Virus record (IMG/VR): IMGVR_UViG_3300017917_001123
Span: 203,571-267,570 of that record
Source: a virus
Length of the DNA stretch: 64,000 nt
Reading direction: 5' to 3' (one strand)
The notes under the pieces are model-generated. The model had not been told where the DNA came from. It saw only the letters and a list, made by a program, of their open reading frames with translations, and ran no database searches. This document shows positions 45,572 through 55,160 of the stretch, piece after piece (position 1 is the first letter of the stretch; each line of letters begins with the position of its first letter). Position numbers and translations under genes: made by a program.

Positions 45572-46624
45572 ATGGCCTTCTACAACACAATCAAAGAGTT
45601 AGACATAGAACACAGCGCAGTTTGTAATGCGGCCTGTCCTCAGTGTACAAGAGAGCTTCGCCCCGGAGACTACAGTTGGTTTAACCAAACATGGCTTCCT
45701 ACAGAGTTTTACCAAGAGCGTATTCCACAATATGTATTAGACAACTTAGAAACTATCTTCTTTAGTGGCATGGTAGGCGATCCTTGTGCGGCTCCTAACT
45801 TCTTAGAAGTGTGTAAGGTTATTAAAGAACGTGCTCCGCATATCCATATTAAGATTAGTACTAATGGAGGTATGCGTAGTCCTGCTTGGTGGGCAGAGCT
45901 TGCTAGTATATTAGGGCAAGGTAGTTGGGTTCGTTTTGCTATTGACGGACTAGCAGACACTAATCATATCTATCGTGTTAATGTAAGTTGGAATAAAGTT
46001 GTTGCTAACGTAGATGCGTTTATTAAATCTGGCGGAGAAGCAGAATGGCAGTATATTGTGTTCAAACACAACGAGCATCAAGTAGAAGAAGCAAAGAAAT
46101 TATCTGAAGATATGGGCTTTGCTAGATTTGTTATTAGACGCAGTCATCGCTTCTTGCTAGATGCTCTATTTGAAACACAGTACGTGGGTATCTCTGTTCC
46201 TACTAATGACAAATATGTACATCCGTTGATTCTACAAAAGAAGAAAGTGTTTAACATTGTAGATGCGTTAAAAGTATCCAACGATAGTAGTGTAACTTGT
46301 GAAGTACAAGGACGCAAGAGTGTTTACATATCAGCAGATGGTTGGGTGTTTCCTTGTGTATATACAGGAACATGTGTTCACTTAATGAAGACACGCAGTC
46401 TACATGACGGTTGGACTAAGTTATGGGAAGAGCATGGCGGAGATAAGATTAATCTATTAAAGAATGATTGGAACAGCATACTAAACGGTACGTTCTTTAA
46501 TGGCATACAAGATAGTTGGAATGTAGGATATGAGCAAGGACGACTTGCCGCATGTGGGTTATTTTGTAGTCAATCAGCCGCACGTATATTTGATAACAAT
46601 GTAGACTACGATATAATAGAATGA
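45572..46624 (+). CDS. Radical SAM protein (SPASM-like)
   Basis: 350 residues. C18-x3-C22-x2-C25 (VCNAACPQC), the same spacing as in 36554-37609, and a shared VFKHNEHQVEEA block. C-terminal cysteines (SVTCEVQG, FPCVYTGTC, CGLFC) suggest a second cluster. GMVGDPCAAPNFLEVCKV aligns with GNLGDPAIAKDCLEIYQY of the paralogue. Overlaps the next gene by 4 nt. Confidence 0.87.
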   Translation: MAFYNTIKELDIEHSAVCNAACPQCTRELRPGDYSWFNQTWLPTEFYQERIPQYVLDNLETIFFSGMVGDPCAAPNFLEVCKVIKERAPHIHIKISTNGGMRSPAWWAELASILGQGSWVRFAIDGLADTNHIYRVNVSWNKVVANVDAFIKSGGEAEWQYIVFKHNEHQVEEAKKLSEDMGFARFVIRRSHRFLLDALFETQYVGISVPTNDKYVHPLILQKKKVFNIVDALKVSNDSSVTCEVQGRKSVYISADGWVFPCVYTGTCVHLMKTRSLHDGWTKLWEEHGGDKINLLKNDWNSILNGTFFNGIQDSWNVGYEQGRLAACGLFCSQSAARIFDNNVDYDIIE

Positions 46625-48261
46625 CATATCAAGTAATATTATTTTCTGATACACCAGGAGCCGATTGGTTAAGTAGAGGCTATGGCACCTATCGCCTTGC
46701 TACAGAGCTACGTGAAGCGGGCTATTCTGTGTTGACTGTAGAGTATGCGTCTAGTCTTACTTGGGACAGGTATTGTGAAATTATAGATAGGACAGTAACA
46801 GCTGATACATTAGTTGTAGGATTTAGCACTACGTGGTTTCCTTATCGCAGTCTTAATAAAATTAATCCTAGATACTCTGTAGGATTCAAGAGCAACAAAG
46901 AACATACAGACTTTAAACATGATCAACATCCATGGTATTACGAAAGTCTAAGCCATTGCTTCAGTCAAGAAGATCCGGACAAGTGGGTTGACTATGTTAA
47001 GACACGCAATTCAAAAGTTAAATGTGTTGTCGGCGGAGCAAAGAGTAACGAGTATGTGTTCGAACCTAAAGTAGATAACATCTTTATTGGCTTTAGTGAA
47101 AACATGATGTTGGACTATGTTAACAGCATTAGTGGTAAAGGACCTAAGCGCATCTTTAATAAGATTATTAACTATGATGTAAAAGCAAGTGATCCTCGTT
47201 TTGACTTTAAGAGCTCGTTTACACGTTATGTAGATACTGACTGTATTGTTCCGGGAGAAATGCTTACTATCGAGTTTGCTCGTGGTTGTATCTTTAACTG
47301 TAACTTCTGTAGCTATCCGCATCGCAATCAGCAGACTGCTGACTTTATCAAATACAAAGAAACTATCCGTGCTGAACTAATGGAAAACTACGAGCGTTGG
47401 GGCTGTACTCGTTATATGATTACAGACGATACATTTAACGATGCTACAGAAAAGTTAGTCTACATTAAAGAAGTTATTGAAACATTGCCATTCAAGCCTA
47501 AGTTTTGGGCATACTGTCGTATGGACTTGTTCCATAAGTACCCTGAGCAAATACAGTTAATGAAAGACATTGGTGTTACTGAAGTCTACTACGGTTTAGA
47601 AACTTGGCACGATAAAACTGCTAAGGCCATTGCCAAAGGTGGTAAGCTACAGAACAAGATCAATGCTATGAAGAAAGCTCGTGAAGTATGGGGTAATGAT
47701 GTTTATGTTACTGTAGGACTTGTAATGGGTTTACCACATGATACAGTTCAAAGCGTAACTGATGCTTGCGAATGGTTTAAAGCAGAAGGACACAATTATG
47801 TCGATTGGTTTAATGTGAGCTCGTTAACTGTGTATCCTCCTACAGACAATCAAAAGTACAAGTTCTTTAGTGATATCGAAAAACACTTAGACAAATATGG
47901 TTACACATTTCCAGACATTGAAAACAATCCAATCAATTGGCATCGTGCCGATGACGGAGACATTAATAGTAAAGAACAAGCAGACAAACTAATGGACTAT
48001 TGGATGAAGGAACTAATGCCTTATCAAAAGAATAGAAAGCAGATGTGGTTTGCTGGTGCGCTTACTGTAATTGATCCTCGCTTAGACTTTGAAAATTTAC
48101 TTAAAGCTGAGAAGGATGAATGGAACGATATCTTTAGTGCGTTTAAGCCTACTGAATACTATTGGAAGTATGTTAATTACTATTACTGGCCTAAACTGCT
48201 AGCGATGCTTGATACATCTGTGCCTAGTCGTTCATTAGATGTTGCGTGTGTTTCTGGATAA
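46621..48261 (+). CDS. Radical SAM protein with B12-binding-like N-domain
   Basis: 546 residues. A Rossmann-like N-terminal domain (about 1-170) with GYGTYRLATELREAGY and VVGFSTTWF. Then C223-x3-C227-x2-C230 (GCIFNCNFC) and an Elp3/MiaB-type barrel (YYGLETWHDKTAKAIAKG). The domain order is that of cobalamin-type radical SAM enzymes, but the D-x-H-x-x-G cobalamin ligand is absent. Two paralogues lie at 48183 and 49778. The 3' end overlaps the convergent gene by 79 nt. Confidence 0.85.
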   Translation: MTYQVILFSDTPGADWLSRGYGTYRLATELREAGYSVLTVEYASSLTWDRYCEIIDRTVTADTLVVGFSTTWFPYRSLNKINPRYSVGFKSNKEHTDFKHDQHPWYYESLSHCFSQEDPDKWVDYVKTRNSKVKCVVGGAKSNEYVFEPKVDNIFIGFSENMMLDYVNSISGKGPKRIFNKIINYDVKASDPRFDFKSSFTRYVDTDCIVPGEMLTIEFARGCIFNCNFCSYPHRNQQTADFIKYKETIRAELMENYERWGCTRYMITDDTFNDATEKLVYIKEVIETLPFKPKFWAYCRMDLFHKYPEQIQLMKDIGVTEVYYGLETWHDKTAKAIAKGGKLQNKINAMKKAREVWGNDVYVTVGLVMGLPHDTVQSVTDACEWFKAEGHNYVDWFNVSSLTVYPPTDNQKYKFFSDIEKHLDKYGYTFPDIENNPINWHRADDGDINSKEQADKLMDYWMKELMPYQKNRKQMWFAGALTVIDPRLDFENLLKAEKDEWNDIFSAFKPTEYYWKYVNYYYWPKLLAMLDTSVPSRSLDVACVSG

Positions 48262-49778
48262 AAGAATCTGTTGTACTGTGTTTGTCTAGCATTAGTAGCA
48301 ACATTCTCACTGCCTAACTTTTTAACCTTGTAGTTATAGACAACATCTAGGTGTCTTACATCTACTTCATATAAGTCCGATGCTCTTAAGGCAAGCGATC
48401 CCTGTAACGAACCTGTTTGATTTACTCCCCAATCTAATACATAAGGATTCAATCCAAATAGTTTTTCTTTGTGATTGTAAACAGTAAACGCATCTGCCAT
48501 CTCTCTAACACGAGCATAGCTTAGATTGTCATTCTCCCAATTAAGCACTTGATTAACTTGTACTAGGTCGTTATGTCTATAGTTTAAATCTTTAAGCACG
48601 TTGGCAGATTCTCTATAACCATAGCTCTTCCAATCCATCGATATCTTGCTAGGTTTATCAACAAATGTATTAACAGGAATCTCTAATGGGTTTACATCGA
48701 CTGCTTGCCCTTGCCAATTGTCCACAAGCCATTTGAATGTTCTAGTAATAGACTCTTCTGTTTCGTGTGGCAGTCCTAATATAAAAGCTGTAACAGCTCT
48801 GTATCCGCCGTGTTCTTCAAAGTATTTGCGTATGTCTAACAGGCCTTGCTGTAGCTTTTCAGGCTTCATTCCTTTGCCTACAGTCTTACCTGCTTGATGA
48901 TTAAATGTTTCAATGCCGTAGTAGTGCCCATTGAAACCCATGCGTGATGCGTGTTCCCAATCCTGTGGACGTGATGTTAGTAAGTCTGCTCGCATAAATC
49001 CACTAAGCCATGGCTTGAACGGTAATTGTTCTGTAGCATCAGCAAACTTAAGAATCTTTTCACTGCGATCATTAAACGTTTCATCTGCTACAAAATAGTT
49101 TGTTGTACCAAATCTATCGTAGGCATCACGCATTTGTTCTATGTAATCGTCGGCATCTCTAGTATAGTCGCCCTTAACACCTAGCACAGGAAAGTTACAA
49201 TAGTCACATTCAAATATACAGCCACGAGCAAACTCTACAGTAAGCCATTCCCATTCCTGGATGTAATCTCTGTCCTCGTATTTGATCATTAAAGACTTCA
49301 TAGGAAACGCAGGATACAAATGGATAGCATCAATAACCTTCTTGCCTTTAGCAAGCCAATTGATATCTAGTTTAATACTACTGCGGGATTCGTTGCCAGC
49401 AACAACCTTCATTAACTGTAATACAGCAAGTTCGCCAAAGCCAAAGATATAATAGTCAAAGTAATTGCTTTCCATTTTAGGGCGAGCCTGACTACCATAT
49501 AACGTAGTAACATCTGGGTAGGTCTCTTTAATCCACTTAAGGAACGACTCCATCTTCTCGTCCCAGTAGCAGAAGAAACAACTAAAGCCTATAATCTTTG
49601 TTTCTGCTGTAACCCTAGAGCGTGTGAACTCTTGTAGTTCTTCGAGTGTAAAATCTGTTGCCCATTCTAATACTTCAACATCCCATCCATGCTCTCGCAT
49701 ATATGTGGCAATGCGATATCCGCCGCCCGGGCGTCTTAACCACATTGTATGTGTATTGAATATTAATGAGTGTGGCAT
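48183..49778 (-). CDS. Radical SAM protein with B12-binding-like N-domain
   Basis: 531 residues. Opening LIFNTHTMWLRRPGGGYRIA and an aromatic GFSCFFCYWDEK strand end the Rossmann-like N-domain. C187-x3-C191-x2-C194 (GCIFECDYC), YYGIETFNHQAGKTVGKGMK and FILGLPHETEESI follow. Very similar to the next gene upstream (49778-51286), so the two are a recent tandem pair. No cobalamin D-x-H-x-x-G. Confidence 0.85.
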   Translation of the reverse strand: MPHSLIFNTHTMWLRRPGGGYRIATYMREHGWDVEVLEWATDFTLEELQEFTRSRVTAETKIIGFSCFFCYWDEKMESFLKWIKETYPDVTTLYGSQARPKMESNYFDYYIFGFGELAVLQLMKVVAGNESRSSIKLDINWLAKGKKVIDAIHLYPAFPMKSLMIKYEDRDYIQEWEWLTVEFARGCIFECDYCNFPVLGVKGDYTRDADDYIEQMRDAYDRFGTTNYFVADETFNDRSEKILKFADATEQLPFKPWLSGFMRADLLTSRPQDWEHASRMGFNGHYYGIETFNHQAGKTVGKGMKPEKLQQGLLDIRKYFEEHGGYRAVTAFILGLPHETEESITRTFKWLVDNWQGQAVDVNPLEIPVNTFVDKPSKISMDWKSYGYRESANVLKDLNYRHNDLVQVNQVLNWENDNLSYARVREMADAFTVYNHKEKLFGLNPYVLDWGVNQTGSLQGSLALRASDLYEVDVRHLDVVYNYKVKKLGSENVATNARQTQYNRFFYPETHATSNERLGTDVSSIASSLGQ

Positions 49779-51286
49779 TATCTGTTTAGTTTCTTGTCAA
49801 TGTAGCGTCTTGCGATTGAATGTCTAGCTTGTGCTAGTGTTTCTTTTCCGTAACCCTCTTCCCAACGTACAAATAAATCTTTTCTAGATGCCGACAGGGA
49901 TTCATCTAATGATAAACCCATACCTGAAGCGTAGTCTAGTGTATATGGATTTAATTTAAACCAGTCTTCGTTTTCAATGCTTCTCAAGTATTGTGTTGCT
50001 AGATCTTTGGCTTTGTCGTAGTCCATGTTGTCGTTAACCCAGTTTAAATTTGTTGTACTGTGCATAACATTACACTCGAGTGATATATGATCGTATTGAT
50101 CTGCTGGCTTTTCTCTGTAACCCCACTTGTGCCAGTCCTGTGCTAACTTGCTAAACTTTTCTGTATATTCGTCAATTGGAATTTCTAAAGGATAGCACTC
50201 AATGTTCTCTCCTTGCCAATTGTTACGTAACCATTCGGCGCCTTCTTTAAATGTTTCTTCTGTTTCGTAGGGTAGTCCTACGACTAGAGCAATACATCCT
50301 CTATAGCGTTGCTGTCCATGCGATTTAAAGTAATCTCGTACTTCTAAAAGGCCTTCACGTAGTCTGTGCGGATTCATGCCTTTACCGATTGCTTTGGCTG
50401 TTGGGTGATTCATGCTCTCAATACCATAGAAATGCCCTAGCATACCTAAACGTACTAACGCATCCCAGTCTTGCTTACGCGATACTAACAAATCTGCTCG
50501 CATAAACCCTGTAAAGAATGGTTTAAAGGGTAACTTATCAGTTACATCGGCAAACTTTTGAATTTTCTCTGTGCGATCATTAAATGTTTCGTCTGAACAA
50601 TAGTATAAGGTAGTTCCCCAGCGTTCGTAGTTTTCTAACAAATGATCGTGATAGTCTTGTGCGTCTCTAGTGTAATCTCCCTTAACACCTAGCACAGGGA
50701 AGTTACAATACAAGCATTCAAACATACAACCTCGACTAAACTCGCAGGTTAGATATTCCCAGGGCTCGATAAAATCTCTATCTTGGTATTTGATACGCAA
50801 GCTCTTCATAGGAAACGCAGGGTAGTAATCGTTAGCACTAATAAACTTCATACCGCGTCCAAGATATTTTGGATCTAACTTAATTCCGCCTTTTGGTGTA
50901 TTGCCAACAAAACTAGCAGTTAAGGCTAATAGAGCGTGTTCGCCGTAGCCGTGTACGTAATAATCTACTTTAGGATATTGGAATTTAGGTTTGCCATTGC
51001 CGCCAACAACAACCCGGACGTGTGGCCACTTCTGTTTAATATAATCGATAAACAGATTAAACTTCGGATTCCAGTAACTAAAAAAGTATGCGAAGCCAAC
51101 CCAAACGGTATTCTTTGTAATATTTGTATTACAAAACTCTTCAAACTCTTTTTGCTGCCATAGGTCTAGATATTCTACAACTTCAACATCCCAGCCTTCG
51201 TCACGTAATATTGTGGCAATTCTATAAGGGCCGCCAGGCCTGTTAAAGTACATTGTATGACAGTTAAACAATAAACAGTGGTTCAT
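49778..51286 (-). CDS. Radical SAM protein with B12-binding-like N-domain
   Basis: 502 residues. LLFNCHTMYFNRPGGPYRIA opening and C187-x3-C191-x2-C194 (GCMFECLYC), at the same positions as in the paralogue downstream. FYGIESMNHPTAKAIGKGMN and ALVVGLPYETEETF are shared. Substrate unknown. Its start overlaps the stop of the SGNH-like gene upstream by 4 nt, and it ends where the paralogue begins. Confidence 0.85.
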   Translation of the reverse strand: MNHCLLFNCHTMYFNRPGGPYRIATILRDEGWDVEVVEYLDLWQQKEFEEFCNTNITKNTVWVGFAYFFSYWNPKFNLFIDYIKQKWPHVRVVVGGNGKPKFQYPKVDYYVHGYGEHALLALTASFVGNTPKGGIKLDPKYLGRGMKFISANDYYPAFPMKSLRIKYQDRDFIEPWEYLTCEFSRGCMFECLYCNFPVLGVKGDYTRDAQDYHDHLLENYERWGTTLYYCSDETFNDRTEKIQKFADVTDKLPFKPFFTGFMRADLLVSRKQDWDALVRLGMLGHFYGIESMNHPTAKAIGKGMNPHRLREGLLEVRDYFKSHGQQRYRGCIALVVGLPYETEETFKEGAEWLRNNWQGENIECYPLEIPIDEYTEKFSKLAQDWHKWGYREKPADQYDHISLECNVMHSTTNLNWVNDNMDYDKAKDLATQYLRSIENEDWFKLNPYTLDYASGMGLSLDESLSASRKDLFVRWEEGYGKETLAQARHSIARRYIDKKLNR

Positions 51287-51987
51287 AAGCTCTTTGCTAT
51301 TTTAAGGTGGCTTTCAATTCCTGGATGTTTAAGATCTCTCCCAACATCAATAATTTCAAAATTGTTAATTTCAACTAGTTCTGTATCGTAGCACATAGCA
51401 CGAACAGCATCTTTAATTATATTTGCGTAGTGAAAAAAGTAATCTGTACAACTTACAGAATTAAAGTTTTCAACTTCTTGTTTTAATTCTTTAATGTTCT
51501 TAAGGGTATTATCACTCCACGGACCTAGTGGAATGATTTCATCCCCTAGACCTCTAAAAGTTCTTGCCAGTTCGGGCCATTGAATAATAATACGTTTTGG
51601 TTTCTTTTTAATATTAAGAAACCATTTAGATAGATTATAAGAAACTAAATCTACTCCTGCGCCTTCTACTGCTAGGTTGTAGTAATCTACATTATTGTTT
51701 TTAGAAACAATGTATGGATAGGTGTTTTCTAAAGGCACGGCAGAACCCACAGTTAAACTACAACCAACAAACAAATAAAAGTCTTTGTCTAATTGATCAA
51801 ATTCTTTGGACCGGTGTCCGCAAGAGTTTCTGCTGTATTCTACTCTTGTAGAACGGTACAACCAATTAGAGTCAACAACTTTTAAATTTCTCTGATACAA
51901 ATCTTCCGTATCAAAACCGAAGTCGCCGAACTCAACTGTGCCAGTTTTAAAGTAGCCGATGAGGTTATTGTCATAAAGTTTTAACAT
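51283..51987 (-). CDS. SGNH-hydrolase-like protein
   Basis: 234 residues. FVGCSLTVGSAVPLENTYPY replaces the usual GDS block (Ser kept). YYNLAVEGAGVDLVSYNLSK is the Gly-block; DLKHPGIESHLKIA carries the Asp/His end. SGNH proteins act on acyl or glycan esters, so a deacylation or transfer is possible. First gene of the minus unit with the two radical SAM paralogues. Leader of about 33 nt after the late box. Confidence 0.65.
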   Translation of the reverse strand: MLKLYDNNLIGYFKTGTVEFGDFGFDTEDLYQRNLKVVDSNWLYRSTRVEYSRNSCGHRSKEFDQLDKDFYLFVGCSLTVGSAVPLENTYPYIVSKNNNVDYYNLAVEGAGVDLVSYNLSKWFLNIKKKPKRIIIQWPELARTFRGLGDEIIPLGPWSDNTLKNIKELKQEVENFNSVSCTDYFFHYANIIKDAVRAMCYDTELVEINNFEIIDVGRDLKHPGIESHLKIAKSL

Positions 51988-52002
51988 GGAAAATTTTAAC
52001 CA

Positions 52003-52026
52003 TAAATATTCGTTGTAGCATATTTA
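52003..52026. promoter_or_regulatory. Divergent late promoter boxes with leaders
   Basis: TAAATA on + at 52003-52008 (46 nt before the ATG at 52055) and on - at 52026-52021 (33 nt before the ATG at 51987). Unlike the other units, both have true leaders. Confidence 0.55.
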
Positions 52027-52054
52027 ACGCTGTAGTTAATGGGTGATAATTTAT

Positions 52055-52645
52055 ATGGACATGGTAATTGTAACAAAATCAAAAACTCTAGTAGAATTTA
52101 CAAAAAAGTTATGGGATAGATATTATTCCCAGCCAGAGAAATGGATTGAACTAAGCCCAGGTACATATTACACACAGCCTTACATAGAACTTACAGACGA
52201 CGAATGGGAAGAAGCAAAGAAGGAAGCACCCTTTGTAAGTCGTCGGTTGTTTATGGGTTATATGGAACCAGGTATCACAGCAATTACACACGTTGACAAT
52301 CACGATACAGATCCTCCTCATATTGCTAATTTTAACATCCTACTAGAAGCAGACGGTGACAACCATCATACAGCATATTACGACCATGTCGACGGCCCGT
52401 GGGACGCTAAAGAAAAAGGTTGGGTGTGCGTTGACAAGTCGAAGTTAACTGAAACATTTAGATACTCACTGCCATTAGACACACCGACTTGGTTTAGAGT
52501 AGACAAGTTACATGACATTACCAACAATGGTAAAACTAGAAGAAAAGGCGTCATGTGGGTAGTTGAAGTTGGTTGGACTGATGAAAAATTTAAACAGTGG
52601 TGCGAAACAAACAACATAGATTACGATATCAGATACAAAATATGA
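52055..52645 (+). CDS. 2OG/aspartyl-hydroxylase-like oxygenase
   Basis: The ATG at 52055 gives 196 residues. ITHVDNHDTDPPHIANFNIL has the H-x-D-type ligand, then LLEADGDNHHTAYYDHVDG. LHDITNNGKTRRKGVMWVVE supplies the distal His and Arg. It is a paralogue of the gene at 55138-55692 (shared ADGDNHHTAYY / SDGDNHSTRYY). Function inferred from the fold. Coupled by 4 nt to the next gene. Confidence 0.7.
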   Translation: MDMVIVTKSKTLVEFTKKLWDRYYSQPEKWIELSPGTYYTQPYIELTDDEWEEAKKEAPFVSRRLFMGYMEPGITAITHVDNHDTDPPHIANFNILLEADGDNHHTAYYDHVDGPWDAKEKGWVCVDKSKLTETFRYSLPLDTPTWFRVDKLHDITNNGKTRRKGVMWVVEVGWTDEKFKQWCETNNIDYDIRYKI

Positions 52646-53277
52646 GCTACGTTATCCAACAACACTTTCCTATTAAAACATACAAGACACACTTCGATCC
52701 TATTGGGGAACTAAAGGTATCTATGATGACTAAGTTAACCAAACTATGGGAACAAGCGGCGGAAGTATCAAACGAAATTACAGACTGTGTTGTTGGACAA
52801 ACAGATTGTGGATACGTAATTGATCCACACTTAGAACGTTGGGAAGAAACACAAGAGCTTATTGCGTTCTTAAACAAACACGTTCAAACATATTGGGAAG
52901 TTTTAGGCTATAGCAAAACATTACAGCCTTATGTTCATAGCATGTGGAGTAACAGATCGCATGAGCGTAGTTATATTCATTCTCACATACACAGCCCTAT
53001 GCCAATTGCCGGTACAGTTTATCTAGAAGTAAACAAGGATATGGGCAACTTTGTGTTAGAAGATCCAAACGAAATGCTGTTACGTTCGCAACCTGTGGAC
53101 GACCCTGATTCTATTGCTGAAGACGAAATTGATGTTGCTGTGGGAGATGTTTTAATGTTTCCAGGATATGTGCGTCACAGAACGATTAGTAACAAAACAA
53201 CAACTCCTAGGATTACATTACCTTTTGTAATTGGGTGTAAAGGTACATTCTCAACTGATCATTGGCGTTCAGCATAA
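52642..53277 (+). CDS. 2OG-Fe(II) oxygenase, TIGR02466-like
   Basis: The ATG at 52642 gives 211 residues. SYIHSHIHSPMPIAGTVYLE carries the iron-binding H-x-H region, and GDVLMFPGYVRHRTISNKTT then TPRITLPF carry the distal His and Arg. The pattern is that of the 2OG-FeII_Oxy_5 family. It overlaps the convergent methyltransferase gene by 19 nt. Substrate unknown. Confidence 0.78.
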   Translation: MSYVIQQHFPIKTYKTHFDPIGELKVSMMTKLTKLWEQAAEVSNEITDCVVGQTDCGYVIDPHLERWEETQELIAFLNKHVQTYWEVLGYSKTLQPYVHSMWSNRSHERSYIHSHIHSPMPIAGTVYLEVNKDMGNFVLEDPNEMLLRSQPVDDPDSIAEDEIDVAVGDVLMFPGYVRHRTISNKTTTPRITLPFVIGCKGTFSTDHWRSA

Positions 53278-53948
53278 ATGATTACACGCTGGCCGCGTAC
53301 AAACTGTTCGTAATCATTGCTGTCTGGAACATATAGTTCTGTTTTAAATCCAAACATCTTTAAAATATTAAGCACAGCATCTAAGTCTGGAACTAGTGCT
53401 ATGTCTGTTGGTCCGCCTATGTTTGAATCACTGTAGTCGCTGACCAATGTAAAAGTACCCAACGGACTTCTTATAGATTTATATGTACCATCTTCTACGT
53501 GAGGCTTGCTAGAACTAGCAACCTGTGTTTCAATAACACAATACTTCTTTGCCATATTGTTAATGCGGCGAAGTATCTCTATAGGATTCTCTACATGATA
53601 CAGGACACCGTAACACAATGCCAAGTCTACTCTAGCAACGTGTTGTTCTATGAGAGCTTGTTTAAATGTAGAACGGCCGTTGCCTAGTTTGCTGTAGATG
53701 TATTGTGCTTGTTCAATAGAATCAGTAAATCGGTCAATTCCTTCTACCTTAGGAATGTGCTTTTCTAATTCTAATGTAAAGTATCCTTGATGGCAACCCA
53801 AGTCTATTGCTGACTCGCAAGGGTGTGTATCCAAGAATTGTTGTAACGCTTTAATTCTAGTTTCGTGTAACGGTAACACTTCTGCTGGAAGCATACATTC
53901 AATACCGTCAATTGGAAAAGGATAAAACCATCCGTTAAGCTGTGCCAT
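53259..53948 (-). CDS. SAM-dependent methyltransferase
   Basis: 229 residues. SAIDLGCHQGYFTLELEKHI is a perfect motif I. GIDRFTDSIEQAQYIY and VDLALCYGVLYHVENPIEIL are further methyltransferase blocks. It resembles the family that acts on small molecules or tRNA wobble bases (CmoB-like). A single-gene minus unit with a late box 4 nt upstream. Confidence 0.85.
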   Translation of the reverse strand: MAQLNGWFYPFPIDGIECMLPAEVLPLHETRIKALQQFLDTHPCESAIDLGCHQGYFTLELEKHIPKVEGIDRFTDSIEQAQYIYSKLGNGRSTFKQALIEQHVARVDLALCYGVLYHVENPIEILRRINNMAKKYCVIETQVASSSKPHVEDGTYKSIRSPLGTFTLVSDYSDSNIGGPTDIALVPDLDAVLNILKMFGFKTELYVPDSNDYEQFVRGQRVIIYAERQ

Positions 53949-53952
53949 GATG

Positions 53953-53958
53953 TATTTA
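53953..53958 (-). promoter_or_regulatory. Late promoter box, leaderless
   Basis: Minus-strand TAAATA, 4 nt before the ATG at 53948. Divergent from 53978-53983. Confidence 0.65.
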
Positions 53959-53977
53959 AGGCGTCAAAAGTACCCAA

Positions 53978-53983
53978 TAAATA
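53978..53983 (+). promoter_or_regulatory. Late promoter box, leaderless
   Basis: TAAATA, 4 nt before the ATG at 53988. Confidence 0.65.
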
Positions 53984-53987
53984 GATC

Positions 53988-55160
53988 ATGGTGCCGCTAA
54001 TCAATCAATTTCGTAATGCTAATCTAGAACTTCTATTCGACGAAATAAAGGCCCGCGGAGGCACGGTACTAAAACCTACTATTAGTTTGTGCCATAAATG
54101 TCACTATCATATACCTGCTTATACCTATCACGTAAACAATCAGCTTTGGTTAGTTAAAGTTTGTAAGTCGCACGGTGTAAGCCATCACATGATTGAGCGT
54201 GATTACGAATTCTATTCTAATCTAGTTTATACTGAAAGCATTTTTAGTTTTACCAAACTTAATGTAATGACAGAAGTTACAGATCGTTGTAATGCTAATT
54301 GCCCACATTGTTATCATATACCAGACAACACACCTGACGAAAGTACGGAAACAACAATCAATAGAATACGCAGTTGGTATAAGCCAGGAACTAGTATTAT
54401 ACTAGCAGGTGCTGAGCCTGTGTTACGTAATGACATAGCTGAATTAATTCAAGAGATTAACGTTAACTTTCCAGACAGTGAAATAGCAACTCTTAGCAAC
54501 GGAATACGTTTTAGTGATAAAAAATTAGTTCGCAAGGTAATGGACTCTAATTTAAAAGCAGTATTGATTGGACTAAATCATCCTAGCTATCTAAACAATC
54601 CTACAATAAGAAATAAACAATTAGAAGGTATCAATAATTGTTTAGAAGAGGGACTTCCTTTATATTACATTGGATACACAATGAGTAGCACAAGTGAGCT
54701 ACACGACATTCTAAATGAGATTGTTAGTATGCCTTGGCAACCTAGACAGTTTAGAATACGTTACGGAAGTGATATTGGACGTTATCCAGAACAAGAACGC
54801 TTGTACGTCAGCGATACCTATAAGTTAATAAAGAAGTGGTGCGAGGACAATGGCAAACAGTTTGAAGATATGTTAGGAGACAATAATCTTTATCATACAA
54901 TGGTAAAAGTTGAAGGCAAACCTATTCGAGTTATTCAATGGTGTGATGAAACAGATATTCACATGGAAGAACTTAGAACAGGACCCTATTGTGATTTTGT
55001 AGGAGATGGTATTACAAACTTCCTACATCAAGTTATTCGCAGAGATATATCAAAAAACAAACATATTGTGTTGCCCGATAAACCTATGAGTAGATATACA
55101 ATAGATAGCGTGTTTGATAAAACAGAGTTAGACTTAAATGAATATTGTAACAGAAATTAA
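53988..55160 (+). CDS. Radical SAM protein with N-terminal Cys motif (MJ0619-like)
   Basis: 390 residues. An N-terminal zinc-ribbon-like set (C35-x2-C38, then C59 and H62: LCHKCHYHIPAY ... VCKSHG) precedes C101-x3-C105-x2-C108 (RCNANCPHC). This arrangement is that of the MJ0619 type of radical SAM protein, some of which methylate pterins. A late DETDIHMEELRTGPYCDFVG block follows. It heads a five-gene + unit of which the other four are oxygenase-like. Confidence 0.82.
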   Translation: MVPLINQFRNANLELLFDEIKARGGTVLKPTISLCHKCHYHIPAYTYHVNNQLWLVKVCKSHGVSHHMIERDYEFYSNLVYTESIFSFTKLNVMTEVTDRCNANCPHCYHIPDNTPDESTETTINRIRSWYKPGTSIILAGAEPVLRNDIAELIQEINVNFPDSEIATLSNGIRFSDKKLVRKVMDSNLKAVLIGLNHPSYLNNPTIRNKQLEGINNCLEEGLPLYYIGYTMSSTSELHDILNEIVSMPWQPRQFRIRYGSDIGRYPEQERLYVSDTYKLIKKWCEDNGKQFEDMLGDNNLYHTMVKVEGKPIRVIQWCDETDIHMEELRTGPYCDFVGDGITNFLHQVIRRDISKNKHIVLPDKPMSRYTIDSVFDKTELDLNEYCNRN

